Origin: Pantoea rodasii
Lineage (GTDB): Bacteria > Pseudomonadota > Gammaproteobacteria > Enterobacterales > Enterobacteriaceae
Length of the DNA stretch: 64,000 nucleotides
Reading direction: 5' to 3'
Assembly: GCF_002095465.1 (NCBI RefSeq)
Contig: NZ_MLFP01000086.1
Coordinates: forward strand, 744,001 to 808,000
Shown in pieces: positions 35,697-44,753 of this stretch (position 1 is the first letter of the stretch; each line of letters starts with the position of its first letter). Made by a program: the position numbers and the translations under genes. The notes under the pieces were generated by a model that saw only the letters and a list, made by a program, of their open reading frames with translations, was not told where the DNA came from and did not search any database.

Positions 35697-36581
35697 ATGT
35701 CTGCAACTTCTGTTATGAACCCCGATGCGGGCGCTTCACGCTGGTGGCACAACCGCACGTTGAAACGCTTTATGCGCCACAAGCTGGCCTGCACCGGTCT
35801 GATTTTAATCGTACTGATGGTGCTGGCCTGCGCATTTGGCCCACTGCTGCTGCCGTTTGACGATCTGCATATCGACCTGCGCAATCGCTTTGCGCCGCCA
35901 TTCACCGGCTGGCACCTCCTGGGCACCGACCCACTTGGGCGTGACACCCTTGCGCGCGTGCTGATGGCAGGGCGCATCTCGCTGCTGGTCGGCTTCTTCG
36001 CCATGCTGCTCAGTATCGCCTTCGGTGCCACCATCGGCATCGTCGCGGGTTATTACGGCGGTCGCACGGGCAACGTGCTGATGCGCATTGTTGATGCTTT
36101 TCTCTCTTTCCCCAGCGTGTTTCTGCTGCTGGCGCTGGCGGCATTTCTCAAACCCAGCCCAATGATGATCACTGTAATCATCGCCATTACCAGCTGGATG
36201 GAAGTGGCGCGCATTGTTGAAACCGAAGTGCGATCCCTGCGCGAGCGCGAGTTTATTCTGGCGGCGAAAATGCTCGGCCTCTCCGGGCGCTGGATCATGT
36301 TTCGTGAACTGCTGCCCAATGTGGTCGGGCCGATTATCGTCGCCGCCACGCTGACCGTGGCGCGTGCCATTTTGCTGGAAGCCTACATTAGCTTCCTTGG
36401 CTACGGCATCCAGCCACCGCTGCCAAGCTGGGGCAATATGCTGAACGGGGCGCAACAATATCTGGTACGTGCGCCCTGGCTTGCTCTGGCTCCAGGTCTG
36501 GCGATCACCCTCGCGGTGACCTGTTTTAACTGTATTGGTGACGGCCTGCGTGATGCGCTAGATAGCCGCAGCCAGCATTAA
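35697..36581 (+). CDS. ABC transporter permease 2 (DppC-like)
   Basis: 294 residues. N-terminal RFMRHKLACTGLILIVLMVL, then HLLGTDPLGRDTLARVLMAG, the DppC hallmark, and the EAA loop REREFILAAKMLGLSGRWIM. ATG 35697 is favoured over the adjacent ATG 35694 because AAGGAG lies seven bases upstream. It completes the transporter formed with the binding protein, permease 1 and the fused ATPase. Confidence 0.92.
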   Translation: MSATSVMNPDAGASRWWHNRTLKRFMRHKLACTGLILIVLMVLACAFGPLLLPFDDLHIDLRNRFAPPFTGWHLLGTDPLGRDTLARVLMAGRISLLVGFFAMLLSIAFGATIGIVAGYYGGRTGNVLMRIVDAFLSFPSVFLLLALAAFLKPSPMMITVIIAITSWMEVARIVETEVRSLREREFILAAKMLGLSGRWIMFRELLPNVVGPIIVAATLTVARAILLEAYISFLGYGIQPPLPSWGNMLNGAQQYLVRAPWLALAPGLAITLAVTCFNCIGDGLRDALDSRSQH

Positions 36582-36596
36582 TCGGAGATCGTGAGC

Positions 36597-37917
36597 ATGG
36601 CGCGTTTTTCCCCGTTTGAGCAGTCGTTGTGGTTTGCCACGGCCGCACCCGCCCCGGATAGCCATGTGCTGGCGGGTGAGGTGCAGGCCGATGTCTGCGT
36701 GGTCGGCGGTGGCTACACCGGATTGACCACCGCGCTGGAACTGGCGCAGCAGGGCGTGACAGTGGTAGTGCTGGAGGCACAGGAAGCAGGTTTTGGCGGT
36801 TCCGGGCGTAACGCCGGGCACTGCACGCCGACCTTTACCCACTTCAGCCTGCCTCAGTTACACAAACTGCTCGGCGCGCCCTGGGCAGAGCGGCTCATTG
36901 CCCGCCAGACGCAGGCCAATCAACGTGTGACAGCGATGATCGACCGCTATCAGATTGAGTGTGAATGGCAGCAGAACGGCTATATTCAGGCGGCAGCGTA
37001 TCCTGGCGCACTGAAAACCATTGCTGAGAAGGTGCGTGACTATAACGCCGCTGGAGCGAACACCCGATTGTTGACGGCGAAGGAGGCCGAAGCGATGAGC
37101 GGCAGCCCGCGCTTTTACGGCGGCTGGTATCACCCTGAAGGTGGGCACCTTAATCCGCTCGGCTATGCACGCGGACTGGCGCGCGCGGTGCAACAGGAGG
37201 GGGGCGCGTGTATACCGGTTCGGCAGTCAGCGAGGTAGTGAAACACGGTCAGCGTTGGCGGGTAAAAGCCGCGCAAGGCAGCGTGCTGGCGGAGAAGGTG
37301 ATTTTCGCTACCGGGGCTTACACCGTGGCGGGTTGGCCGCAGCTGGAGCATAGTTTTAAGATCATGAAAGTATTTGTCGCCGCCACCCAACCGCTAAGCG
37401 CCGCCACTCGCCACAGCGTATTGCCAGACAACACCACTCTCCATGACGGGCGCGGTGATATCTATGTCTACAAGTACAACGCCGAAGGGCGCATCGTCGC
37501 TTCCATGTTTCCGATGGGACAACGCGGGCGCGATATGACGCTGACGCACCAGATTATGAGCGAGCGCCTGAAGTGGTTGCATCCGCAGATAACAGAACAG
37601 CTGCGCTGGGATTATCTGTGGTTTGGCGAGTTGGATATGCAACAGCGAACCATTCCACGCCTGTACCAGTTGGCGCCGGGTGTTGTCGCGGTAACCGGGC
37701 TTTCCGGGCGTGGTGTGCCGACCGGTAGCATGCTCGGTTCGATCCTCAGCGAGTGGGCACTCGACATACCAGAAACCAGCTGGCGCTAAAAATCGAACCG
37801 CTGCACCGCGCACCCTTCTGGATGGGTTTCGGTCCGCAACTCACGCTGCGTTGGTATCGCAGCCGCGACTGGTTGCGCAGCAAGTTACAAGGAGCGGCGT
37901 TGCCGCCTTATTCATGA
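36597..37917 (+). CDS. FAD-dependent oxidoreductase (PuuB/OrdL-like), two indels
   Basis: About 440 residues after correction. Oxidises an amine or gamma-glutamyl-amine with FAD. N-terminal FSPFEQSLWFATAA, FAD motif VCVVGGGYTGLTTALELAQQ and FGGSGRNAGHC, and later VVAVTGLSGRGVPTGSMLGS. The frame breaks in G6 at 37199-37204 (one more G gives QQEGGRVYTGSAV) and at 37776-37777 (one more C gives PETQLALKIEPLHRAPFWMG). The true stop is TGA 37915-37917, not 37789, restoring the C-terminal LRWYRSRDWLRSKLQG. It belongs to the transporter operon and probably acts on the same imported compound. Confidence 0.85.
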
Positions 37918-37934
37918 TAAACGGGGGATCAAAG

Positions 37935-38639
37935 ATGGTAGCGACAACACAGCGCGTGGCTATGATCAGCGGAGCCAGCCGGGGGATCGGTGCGGCGATT
38001 GCCACCGAATTACTTGATGCGGGATGGGCGGTGAGTCTGGGCTGCAGAGCACCGCAGGAGGTCAGCAATCCTCAACCAGACAGTCAGATAAACTGCCGCT
38101 ATGACGCATTAGACCCCACCAGCGACGAAGACTGGATCACCCAGACGCTGGCGAAATTTGGCCGTATTGATGCGTTGATCCATAACGCCGGAGTGATGAT
38201 CCCACGTTCTGTGCTGGAGGCCAGCGACGAAGAATTCGATACCCAATTCTCAGTCAACGTCAAAGCGCCGATGCGTCTCACCCGCAAAGCCTGGCAGTAT
38301 CTGGCGCTCAGCGGGCAGGGGCGGGTGGTGATGCTGGTGTCGCTTTCCGGAAAGCGGGTAAAGTCGGCGCAGTCCGGGCTTTACGCGATGAGCAAGTTTG
38401 CCGCACTGGCACTGGCTCACGCCCTGCGCAGGGTCGGTGATCAGGATGGCATTCGCGCCACCGCTATCTGTCCCGGATTTGTCGCCACCGATATGGGCAC
38501 TGCACTGACCGAGATTCCGGCGGAAAAAATGACGCAGCCAGAAGATATTGCCGTGCTGGTACGCACTTTGTTGATGCTACCGAACAGCGCCAGTATCGCA
38601 GAAATTCCGGTTAACTGGACGGTTGAAGACCAGTACTAG
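37935..38639 (+). CDS. Short-chain dehydrogenase/reductase
   Basis: 234 residues. Classical SDR: cofactor motif SGASRGIGAAIATEL, NNAG-type motif HNAGVMIP, catalytic Ser region MLVSLSGKR and YxxxK in GLYAMSKFAA, with CPGFVATDMGT after it. NAD(P) reductase of a keto or hydroxy intermediate. ATG 37935 has GGGGGA upstream; a longer frame to 37710 is an overlap artefact. It lies in the oxidase operon, between two FAD enzymes, so it may reduce the carbonyl product of amine oxidation. Confidence 0.9.
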   Translation: MVATTQRVAMISGASRGIGAAIATELLDAGWAVSLGCRAPQEVSNPQPDSQINCRYDALDPTSDEDWITQTLAKFGRIDALIHNAGVMIPRSVLEASDEEFDTQFSVNVKAPMRLTRKAWQYLALSGQGRVVMLVSLSGKRVKSAQSGLYAMSKFAALALAHALRRVGDQDGIRATAICPGFVATDMGTALTEIPAEKMTQPEDIAVLVRTLLMLPNSASIAEIPVNWTVEDQY

Positions 38640-38651
38640 AGGCAAAAATAT

Positions 38652-39980
38652 ATGGGACCGAATGTAGAGTTAGTCAGCTCGTCGCCGGACTTCCCGACGC
38701 AGACAGAAGTGGTGGTGATTGGCGGTGGGATTATCGGTGTAGCCACCGCGTTGTCGCTGGTATCACGCGGTATCCCGACGGTTTTGCTGGAGAAAGGGCG
38801 CGTGGCGGCCGAACAGTCGAGCCGCAACTGGGGCTGGTGCCGCCGTACCGGGCGTGACCTGCGTGAGCTGCCGCTGATTAACCTCAGCATGCAACTGTGG
38901 GGCGAAATGAACCAGCGCGTGCAGCATGATACCGGCTTTGCCATCACCGGGATTGCCTATGCCGCGCGCTCCGAAGCACAGTGGCAGCGCTACCAGCAGT
39001 GGTGCCGTGAGGCGCAGCAGCAGGATATTCACAGCGAACTGCTCGATGGGGCAAAGCTGAAGTCGCGTTTCTCTGGCCTACAGGGGGATTTTAACGGCGC
39101 TTTGTTTACCGCGCTGGATGGTCGTGCCGAACCGCAGAAGGCTGCTCCGGCGATGGTGAAAGCGGCTCAAGCGCAGGGGCTTAATCTGCAGCAGCACTGC
39201 GCGGTCCGCAGTATCGAACGCGCGGGGGGAAAAGTGAGTGAGGTTGTGACGGAGCGCGGCATTATTCGCTGTCAATCCGTGGTGGTCGCCGGCGGTGCGT
39301 GGTCGCGGCTCCTGATGCAGGGCTGTGGCCTGACGCTCCCGCAGCTCAAGGTGCTGAGCACCGTGTTGCGCACCGGGCCGACCGATTACGACCCTGGCAT
39401 CTGCGTAAGCTTTGGCAAGGTCGCGCTGCGTAAACGGCAGGACGGCGGGCTGACGGTCGCCACTTCTGCGACCAGCATCAGCGATATCACGCCAGACAGC
39501 CTGCGCTTTGCACGCCAGTATATGCCCGCCTTTCGCGCCGAGCGGCAGAATATTAATCTGCGTCTCGGCAGCCGTTTCTGGCAGGAGTTGACGCGCTGGC
39601 AGCCGGGCACGCCGGATAAAATCTCACTCTATGAACGTATCCGCGTGCTGGCTCCACAGCCGGAAGCGACGGTGGTGAACACCATCGCCAGTAACCTGGT
39701 GCAGACGTTGCCGCAGTTGGGGACATTACCTATCGAACAGAGCTGGGGCGGCTATATCGATACCCTGCCAGATGCCATTCCGGTGATTTCTGCTATCGGC
39801 AACCAGCCTGGCCTGTTCCTCGCCACCGGATTCTCTGGCCATGGTTTTGGCATCGGTCCGGGGGCCGGGCAACTCATGGCCGACCTGGTGACCAGTAGCA
39901 CGCCGTCGGTGAATCCGCACGCATTCCGTTTTAGTCGTTTCACCGATGGCGAAGTGGTTCGGGCCCAGCACTGGCTGTGA
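38652..39980 (+). CDS. FAD-dependent amine/amino-acid oxidoreductase (DAO family), copy 2
   Basis: 442 residues, the same length as its paralogue at 31681-33009. Motifs: VVVIGGGIIGVATALSLVSR, then SSRNWGWCRRTGRDLRELPL, QSWGGYIDTLPDAIPVISAI and FLATGFSGHGFGIGPGAGQL. The duplication within one operon, with divergence in the middle, suggests two substrates or two enantiomers, or a two-subunit enzyme as in opine oxidases (OoxA/OoxB), although in those the subunits are unrelated in length. Starts 12 bases after the SDR. Substrate not known. Confidence 0.87.
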   Translation: MGPNVELVSSSPDFPTQTEVVVIGGGIIGVATALSLVSRGIPTVLLEKGRVAAEQSSRNWGWCRRTGRDLRELPLINLSMQLWGEMNQRVQHDTGFAITGIAYAARSEAQWQRYQQWCREAQQQDIHSELLDGAKLKSRFSGLQGDFNGALFTALDGRAEPQKAAPAMVKAAQAQGLNLQQHCAVRSIERAGGKVSEVVTERGIIRCQSVVVAGGAWSRLLMQGCGLTLPQLKVLSTVLRTGPTDYDPGICVSFGKVALRKRQDGGLTVATSATSISDITPDSLRFARQYMPAFRAERQNINLRLGSRFWQELTRWQPGTPDKISLYERIRVLAPQPEATVVNTIASNLVQTLPQLGTLPIEQSWGGYIDTLPDAIPVISAIGNQPGLFLATGFSGHGFGIGPGAGQLMADLVTSSTPSVNPHAFRFSRFTDGEVVRAQHWL

Positions 39981-40129
39981 TAATGGGCTGAACGGTAGCC
40001 TGCCACGTCATTCAGATGGGTTGCATATAATGGGCTTTTAATAAAGTTGGCGACAACACCCTTACTTGAATGGTGTTAACTTAGGTGAAACCAGCGCAGC
40101 GCTGCTGCTACCAACGTTAAGGGATAAAG

Positions 40130-41221
40130 ATGAGTCAACTGTTTAGTGCCGTAAAGATTGGAGAGCTTGAGCTGGAGAACCGCATCGTGATCGCCCCGAT
40201 GTGCCAATACTCCGCCGACGCGGGATGCGCCAGCAGCTGGCATCGCATCCATTTAGGTTCATTGGCGCTGTCTGGCGCAGGATTGCTGATTCTGGAAGCC
40301 ACCGCCGTTGAAGCGCCAGGTCGTATCTCGCCGGGAGATCTCGGGCTGTGGGATGACAAGACAGAAGCCGCGTTAAACAGCGTGCTTTCTGACATTCGCG
40401 CCTGGTCACCAATCCGTCTGGGGATCCAGCTGGGCCACGCCGGGCGTAAAGCATCATGCCGTGCGCCATGGCAGGGAGGGCATCAACTGCCGGAGAGTGA
40501 AGGTGGCTGGCAAACTGTTGCTCCTTCAGCGCTTGGTTTTGCGGAGCAGGATCATGCACCGACCGCACTGGATGAAGCGGGGCTGGTGCGCATCAAACAG
40601 GCATTTGTGGATAGCGCGCAACGTGCGGTGCGTTTAGGTATTGAGCTGATTGAGATCCATGCAGCTCACGGTTATCTGCTGCACCAGTTCCTGTCGCCGC
40701 TAAGTAACCAACGACAGGACCAATACGGTGGTTCGCTGGAGAATCGTTTACGTTTCCCACTTGAGGTGTTTGCGGCGGTACGTGCTGCTGTGCCAGCTTC
40801 GATTCCGGTTGGCGTGCGTCTCTCTGCCACCGACTGGGTTGACGGTGGCTGGGATGTTGAGCAATCCATTGTGTTTAGCCAGCAACTGGAAGCGCAGGGC
40901 TGTGATTATGTGCATGTGTCCAGCGGTGGGCTATCGCCACGGCAAACCATCACTGTGGGGCCGGGATATCAGCTGCCGTTCGCACGCGATATTCGCCAGC
41001 AGGTGAAGATTCCAGTCATCGGCGTGGGCTTGATTACCGATCCGCAGCAGGCAGAATCGGTGGTGGAGCAGGGTGACGCCGATCTGGTCGCGTTGGGTCG
41101 TGCCGTGCTCTACAACCCGCACTGGCCATGGCAGGCTGCTGCCGCGCTGAATGCGCAGGTCAAGGTTCCGTCACAATATTTGCGTTCTGAACCGCATGGC
41201 GTGAAGGGCACGCTGGTTTAA
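40130..41221 (+). CDS. NADH:flavin oxidoreductase, old yellow enzyme (NamA/YqjM-like)
   Basis: 363 residues. FMN-dependent ene-reductase. N-terminal LFSAVKIGELELENRIVIAP, then MCQYSADAG with the YqjM-type cysteine (MCQY), IQLGHAGRKA, EIHAAHGYLLHQFLSPLSNQ and RQDQYGGSLENRLRFPLEV. The class is thermophilic-like OYE (NamA/XenA), which reduces activated C=C bonds. AGGGATAAAG precedes ATG 40130. It is separated from the oxidase operon by 149 bases and ended by a terminator, so it may be its own unit. Physiological substrate unknown. Confidence 0.92.
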   Translation: MSQLFSAVKIGELELENRIVIAPMCQYSADAGCASSWHRIHLGSLALSGAGLLILEATAVEAPGRISPGDLGLWDDKTEAALNSVLSDIRAWSPIRLGIQLGHAGRKASCRAPWQGGHQLPESEGGWQTVAPSALGFAEQDHAPTALDEAGLVRIKQAFVDSAQRAVRLGIELIEIHAAHGYLLHQFLSPLSNQRQDQYGGSLENRLRFPLEVFAAVRAAVPASIPVGVRLSATDWVDGGWDVEQSIVFSQQLEAQGCDYVHVSSGGLSPRQTITVGPGYQLPFARDIRQQVKIPVIGVGLITDPQQAESVVEQGDADLVALGRAVLYNPHWPWQAAAALNAQVKVPSQYLRSEPHGVKGTLV

Positions 41222-41234
41222 TTTTAATTAGCCT

Positions 41235-41258
41235 GGTGGCTCTGCATTCGGAGCCGCC
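41235..41258 (+). terminator. Terminator after the ene-reductase
   Basis: GGTGGCTC (41235-41242) pairs with GAGCCGCC (41251-41258), eight pairs with one G-T, around an 8-base loop, 13 bases after the stop. It marks the end of the backbone operons before the AT-rich accessory patch. Confidence 0.65.
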
Positions 41259-41270
41259 AATCGTTCTTAA

Positions 41271-41426
41271 GATTGTAAACCTTCCGGACATCATACCTTT
41301 CTGCAACAGCTAAAACTTCCCTGGGCAACGCTCCTGCAGGATCAAACATATGCTGATGCGAAGCAGGCACGTGAAATTAAGATTTATCGCATAGGCTATA
41401 TGTTTGCATCTCTAAGGCCTGTATGA
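41271..41426 (+). pseudogene. Possible gene-end fragment upstream of the toxin
   Basis: An open frame of 51 codons with no start codon, ending at TGA 41424-41426. The translation (PSGHHTFLQQLKLPWATLLQ, then YADAKQAREIKIYRIGYMF) has a protein-like composition and could be the C-terminus of a deleted gene. I do not recognise the family. It directly precedes the toxin gene, in another frame. A chance frame of this length is possible, so confidence is low. Confidence 0.3.
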
Positions 41427-41460
41427 GAGGGTTATCCATTGTTTCAAAAGGAATAATTTC

Positions 41461-42135
41461 ATGACGTCGGGACTTGAAACTGCTGATGAGATTGGTCGTT
41501 ATTATGCCTTTGACTCACGCTTGCCGCCGGGTGAGTTTTTTGAAATTCGTCCGCGATCTCTACCCCATAATGCCAAACCGATTACTGATGACCAACTCGG
41601 CATGTGTATTGGCTACTCTGTTGCACAGGCTCCTGGCTTATGGCGTATTTATGACACTGAGGGCAAGTTTGTTCGCTTGGAAGAGGCTGCTTTAGAAGAA
41701 CCCCTTATTGATCCGATTGATATTGCGTTACTAGCCGCGGGTGTTTTTCGTATTTTCTTTGCGGGTAGGGCGTTGTTGCAAAGTGAGGTCAGAGCTGCTT
41801 TAACCGTCAAACTAAGCCAAAGTACCGTCAACTTTTTACGTGGTAGATTGAAGATTGGACTATCCGCACGAAATCTAAAAATGACGGAAACTGCAGCAAA
41901 GCACATGTACAACCCGGGACGCTATGTGCCCTTACAGATTCAGGAGAAGGCTATACGCTATGGTAGCCGCACCGCAGACCCCCGCAAATCTCCGGGGCTG
42001 TTTCGTTACGAAACCACAATGTACCGATTGTTAGAAGACAAGTCGCGTAAGGGGTATTATTCCCACAAACGCTATACGCTAGAAGTTATTGTGCGTGAAA
42101 AAGATTGGACGATAACGCATTTCCTATATAAGTGA
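41461..42135 (+). CDS. Putative stand-alone toxin/effector with BECR-like nuclease C-terminus
   Basis: 224 residues. Residues 1-80 form an unrecognised domain; 83-120 are amphipathic with a hydrophobic patch (LIDPIDIALLAAGVFRIFFA). The C-terminal ~85 residues (138-224) start SARNLKMTETAAKHM and end YTLEVIVREKDWTITHFLYK. That pattern (helix with His148, RYVP and IQ..AI..G, a central strand pair, then LEVIV and ITHF with His220) resembles BECR-fold RNase toxins of contact-dependent and polymorphic systems. AAGGA lies nine bases before ATG. The next gene resembles a WapI-type immunity protein. There is no signal peptide and no Rhs, CdiA or PAAR gene nearby, so the delivery route is unknown. Toxin function is inference. 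Confidence 0.6.
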   Translation: MTSGLETADEIGRYYAFDSRLPPGEFFEIRPRSLPHNAKPITDDQLGMCIGYSVAQAPGLWRIYDTEGKFVRLEEAALEEPLIDPIDIALLAAGVFRIFFAGRALLQSEVRAALTVKLSQSTVNFLRGRLKIGLSARNLKMTETAAKHMYNPGRYVPLQIQEKAIRYGSRTADPRKSPGLFRYETTMYRLLEDKSRKGYYSHKRYTLEVIVREKDWTITHFLYK

Positions 42136-42146
42136 TGGGATTTTAA

Positions 42147-42572
42147 ATGATTGAAATTGTCAGCGGTGCCAGAATTTTGAGGCTTTCACCTTTCGAAAGG
42201 GAAAATACGCCTGATACGCCAGAGTATGACTGGATCAATACCTATATTGAGTACCAACTCCCTGAGTTAAAAACGCAATTTCAAGCATCGTTTACAGCTG
42301 GGGAACTGGCGGATTTAAAAAGTGATCTCAGCGCCATGTATCAATGCTTACTCGACGAAACTGACCATCAAGATATTGTGTTCGAGAGCATGGAAAACCA
42401 ACTGAATATTCATTTTATTAATATTCTCCATGGTTCTGTCGCTATAGAACTAACTTTGCGACCTGAGAACTCAGCTGAAAGTGTGATAGTTAAAGATTCG
42501 TTTGGAATTGACCAAAGTTATTTTCCCGCACTGTTATCCGGTCTGGATGAAATGATTCATTGGGGAAAATAA
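42147..42572 (+). CDS. WapI-like immunity protein
   Basis: 141 residues, acidic. It starts 11 bases after the toxin stop. Sequence features: TPEYDWINTYIEYQLPELKT, ASFTAGELADLKSDLSAMYQ, FESMENQLNIHFINILHGSV and GIDQSYFPALLSGLDEMI. The DQSYFPALL ending with the central beta-rich region resembles WapI-family immunity proteins as I recall them. Its likely role is to bind and block the preceding toxin. The pairing and the acidic charge support this; the exact family needs a profile search. Confidence 0.62.
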   Translation: MIEIVSGARILRLSPFERENTPDTPEYDWINTYIEYQLPELKTQFQASFTAGELADLKSDLSAMYQCLLDETDHQDIVFESMENQLNIHFINILHGSVAIELTLRPENSAESVIVKDSFGIDQSYFPALLSGLDEMIHWGK

Positions 42573-43008
42573 GGTTGATTTGCAAATTGAGTACATATAT
42601 ATCGGTAGTGTGCATGCGCATTGGCGCTGTTAGATTTACGTGCTGCATTATTGTTCACTGAAGCCATCTTCAATCCCTTCGAAACACCCCCATTCTTACT
42701 ATCAGTTGTCGTCATTTACCTGTTATGGGAGCCGAGATGAAAACCTCATCGCGGATGCAGTAAGGGTTTAGACAGCAAAGTCACTAGCTGATCATAAAAT
42801 TTGGGAAAGGCGACTTGCTGGTTAAAATCCATTCAACTTAATTCACTGGAAAAACGGATTGATCGGTATCATTGAGTCACAGTTTAACAATAATGCTAAT
42901 AATTATCATTTCTATTAATTTTAAATTACTTGTCGATGAACTCTGCTCATACTTCTCAACATCGGGGCGCGGCCCTAGCCTTCTCCGCTCAACAGGCTTC
43001 TTCTGTAT
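42573..43008. other. AT-rich intergenic stretch downstream of the immunity gene
   Basis: About 436 bases. No coding frame with a plausible start and composition was found on either strand. It is markedly more AT-rich than the flanking catabolic genes and contains neither terminal repeats nor an integrase remnant that I can see. It is the right-hand flank of the toxin-immunity insertion and ends at a truncated LysR gene. Confidence 0.4.
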
Positions 43009-43104
43009 TTACCTCATTTCCAGCTCGCTGGCAGCGCCTTTAAAGGTGCCACGCCGCGCTACAGCCAGCATGATTTCCAGTTCAGTAATACCCGTTCGGC
43101 TCAT
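43009..43104 (-). pseudogene. Truncated LysR-family regulator (first 31 codons)
   Basis: From ATG 43104 the frame reads SRTGITELEIMLAVARRGTF, then KGAASELEM, and stops at 43009. This is the beginning of the winged HTH of a LysR protein (ELEIMLAVARRG.F..AA.EL.M), broken before the recognition helix. The rest is not found in the window. It is divergent from the aldehyde dehydrogenase at 43207, the usual place for that gene's regulator, so insertion or deletion of the toxin patch appears to have removed it. Confidence 0.62.
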
Positions 43105-43206
43105 TGATTATTCCGTTTAACGTAATACCCCTTGCAGGGTTTAGCGGATTATTCCCGCGCACAGGACATGATAATTTTCCTGCCAATTCATCTTAGGAGC
43201 AGAGTC

Positions 43207-44624
43207 ATGCACGTTATCGAACATATCTACATTAATGGCACTTTTGTTACCCCTGCCGGCGACGAATGGCTGGATATTATCAAGCCTGCCGATGGCAGCG
43301 TTATGGGTAAAGCGCGTCTGGCAAATGAGCAGGATGCCGAACGCGCCATAGATGCTGCACATGCAGCGTTTCCCGCATTTTCGCGCACTTCGGTGACGGA
43401 GCGTATCACGCTGCTGGAGCAAATGTATGACGCGGTAAAAAGCTGTGAGACGGATCTGCATGCCGCCATTCTTGAAGAGTATGGCGCACCCTCATCGCGA
43501 TCGCAGTGGATGGCAAGCTATCCAGCGGACGTCATTCTCCAGGTTATCGAAGAACTGAAGCAGTATCCATTTATACAGCAAGCCGGCGCGCCCGTGTCCA
43601 GATGCTACCGCTCGGCGTAGCCGGACTCATTACCCCATGGAACAGCAACGCCGGCTTTATTTGCCATAAGCTGGCGACTGCGCTGGCAGCGGGTTGCACG
43701 ACAGTGATTAAGCCCAGTGAATATAGCCTGCTCCAGACCGAGGTAATCACCAAGGCGTTGCACCGCGCCGGGCTGCCTGATGGCCTATTCAACATCGTCA
43801 CCGGTCGCGGCGATCAGGTCGGTAATGCCATCAGCCGCAGTGCGCAGGTAGCAAAAATTTCCTTCACCGGGTCAACCGCCACCGGCAAAGCCATTTTGCG
43901 CACGGCCGCCGAGACCTTCAAACGCGTCACGCTCGAGTTGGGCGGTAAATCACCGACGCTGATCCTGCCGGATGCCGATGCTCCTACCGCTGCAAGACTT
44001 GCCGTTCAGGCCGGATTTATCAATAGCGGACAAGCCTGTATTGCTGGCACGCGCATTCTGGTGCCTGAAGCCCGCAAAGCCGAGTTCGAACGTGCACTGA
44101 CGGCAGAAGTTGAGGCACAGCATTCTGGCGATCCCGCCGATGACAGCACCACCATCGGCCCAATGATCAATGAAAAGCAGTGGCAACGGGTTCAGAACTA
44201 TATTGGACTCGGCGAGCAGGAAGGGGCGCGCCTGTTAAGCGGAGGGCCAGGACGACCGGATGGGTTAACCCACGGTTGGTATATCAAGCCCACGCTGTTC
44301 ACTGACGTGAACTCGCAGATGCGCATTGCACGCGAAGAGATCTTTGGGCCGGTGCTCAGCATCATCAGCTATTGTGATGAAGCTGAAGCAATTGCGATCG
44401 CTAACGATACGGAATATGGCCTGTCTGCGCTGGTGATCGGCGCAGATGAGCAGCATGCGCGTGACGTGGGTGAGCAGATTCTGGCGGGTAGGGTGATGAT
44501 CAATACGCTGACGCACGAACCCCGCGCTCCTTTTGGTGGCTTTGGACATTCCGGAATGGGGCGGGAAATGGGGCAGTGGGGTATCAGTGCCTTTCTGGAA
44601 CCGCGCGCGGTGACGGTTGCATAA
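43207..44624 (+). CDS. NAD(P)-dependent aldehyde dehydrogenase, one indel
   Basis: About 472 residues after correction. Oxidises an aldehyde to the acid. Catalytic residues are all present: Asn in PWNSNAGF, Glu in TLELGGKSPTLILP and Cys in NSGQACIAGTRI, with cofactor motif FTGSTATGKA and C-terminal HEPRAPFGGFGHSGMGREMG. The frame breaks at 43585-43586; one more G gives QQAGRARVQMLPLGVAGLIT. The true start is ATG 43207. Its divergent LysR partner is a stub. A two-hairpin terminator follows. Aldehyde substrate unknown; the AraD/xylose-type and betaine-type groups both fit. Confidence 0.87.
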
Positions 44625-44632
44625 ACCGATAA

Positions 44633-44688
44633 GGTGCGCAGAAATGCGCATCCTGCAATCATGGCGGCGGTGCAAGTAAGGCCGCCAT
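44633..44688 (+). terminator. Tandem hairpin terminators after aldehyde dehydrogenase
   Basis: Two stems in a row: GGTGCGCA with TGCGCATCC (44633-44653, GAAA tetraloop) and ATGGCGGC with GCCGCCAT (44661-44688, perfect 8 bp). Together they form a strong end of transcription before the next AT-rich patch. Confidence 0.65.
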
Positions 44689-44753
44689 CAAAAGCGACCT
44701 CCATTTACATGTTTCAAATGATGCACAGGGCGCGGAGACGCTGATAACATCGG

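Noticed and set aside
37710-37934. Longer SDR start overlapping the FAD oxidase
   Set aside because: The oxidase frame, once corrected, runs to 37917; the SDR start with a ribosome site is ATG 37935.
41461-42135. Toxin as a truncated CdiA/Rhs C-terminus
   Set aside because: It has a good ribosome-binding site and start codon and a distinct N-terminal domain; no Rhs repeats, PAAR or filamentous repeats remain upstream. Kept as stand-alone, with the truncation hypothesis not fully excluded.
42872-43120. 82-codon plus-strand frame upstream of the aldehyde dehydrogenase
   Set aside because: It is antisense to the LysR stub and poor in charged residues; no ribosome-binding site.
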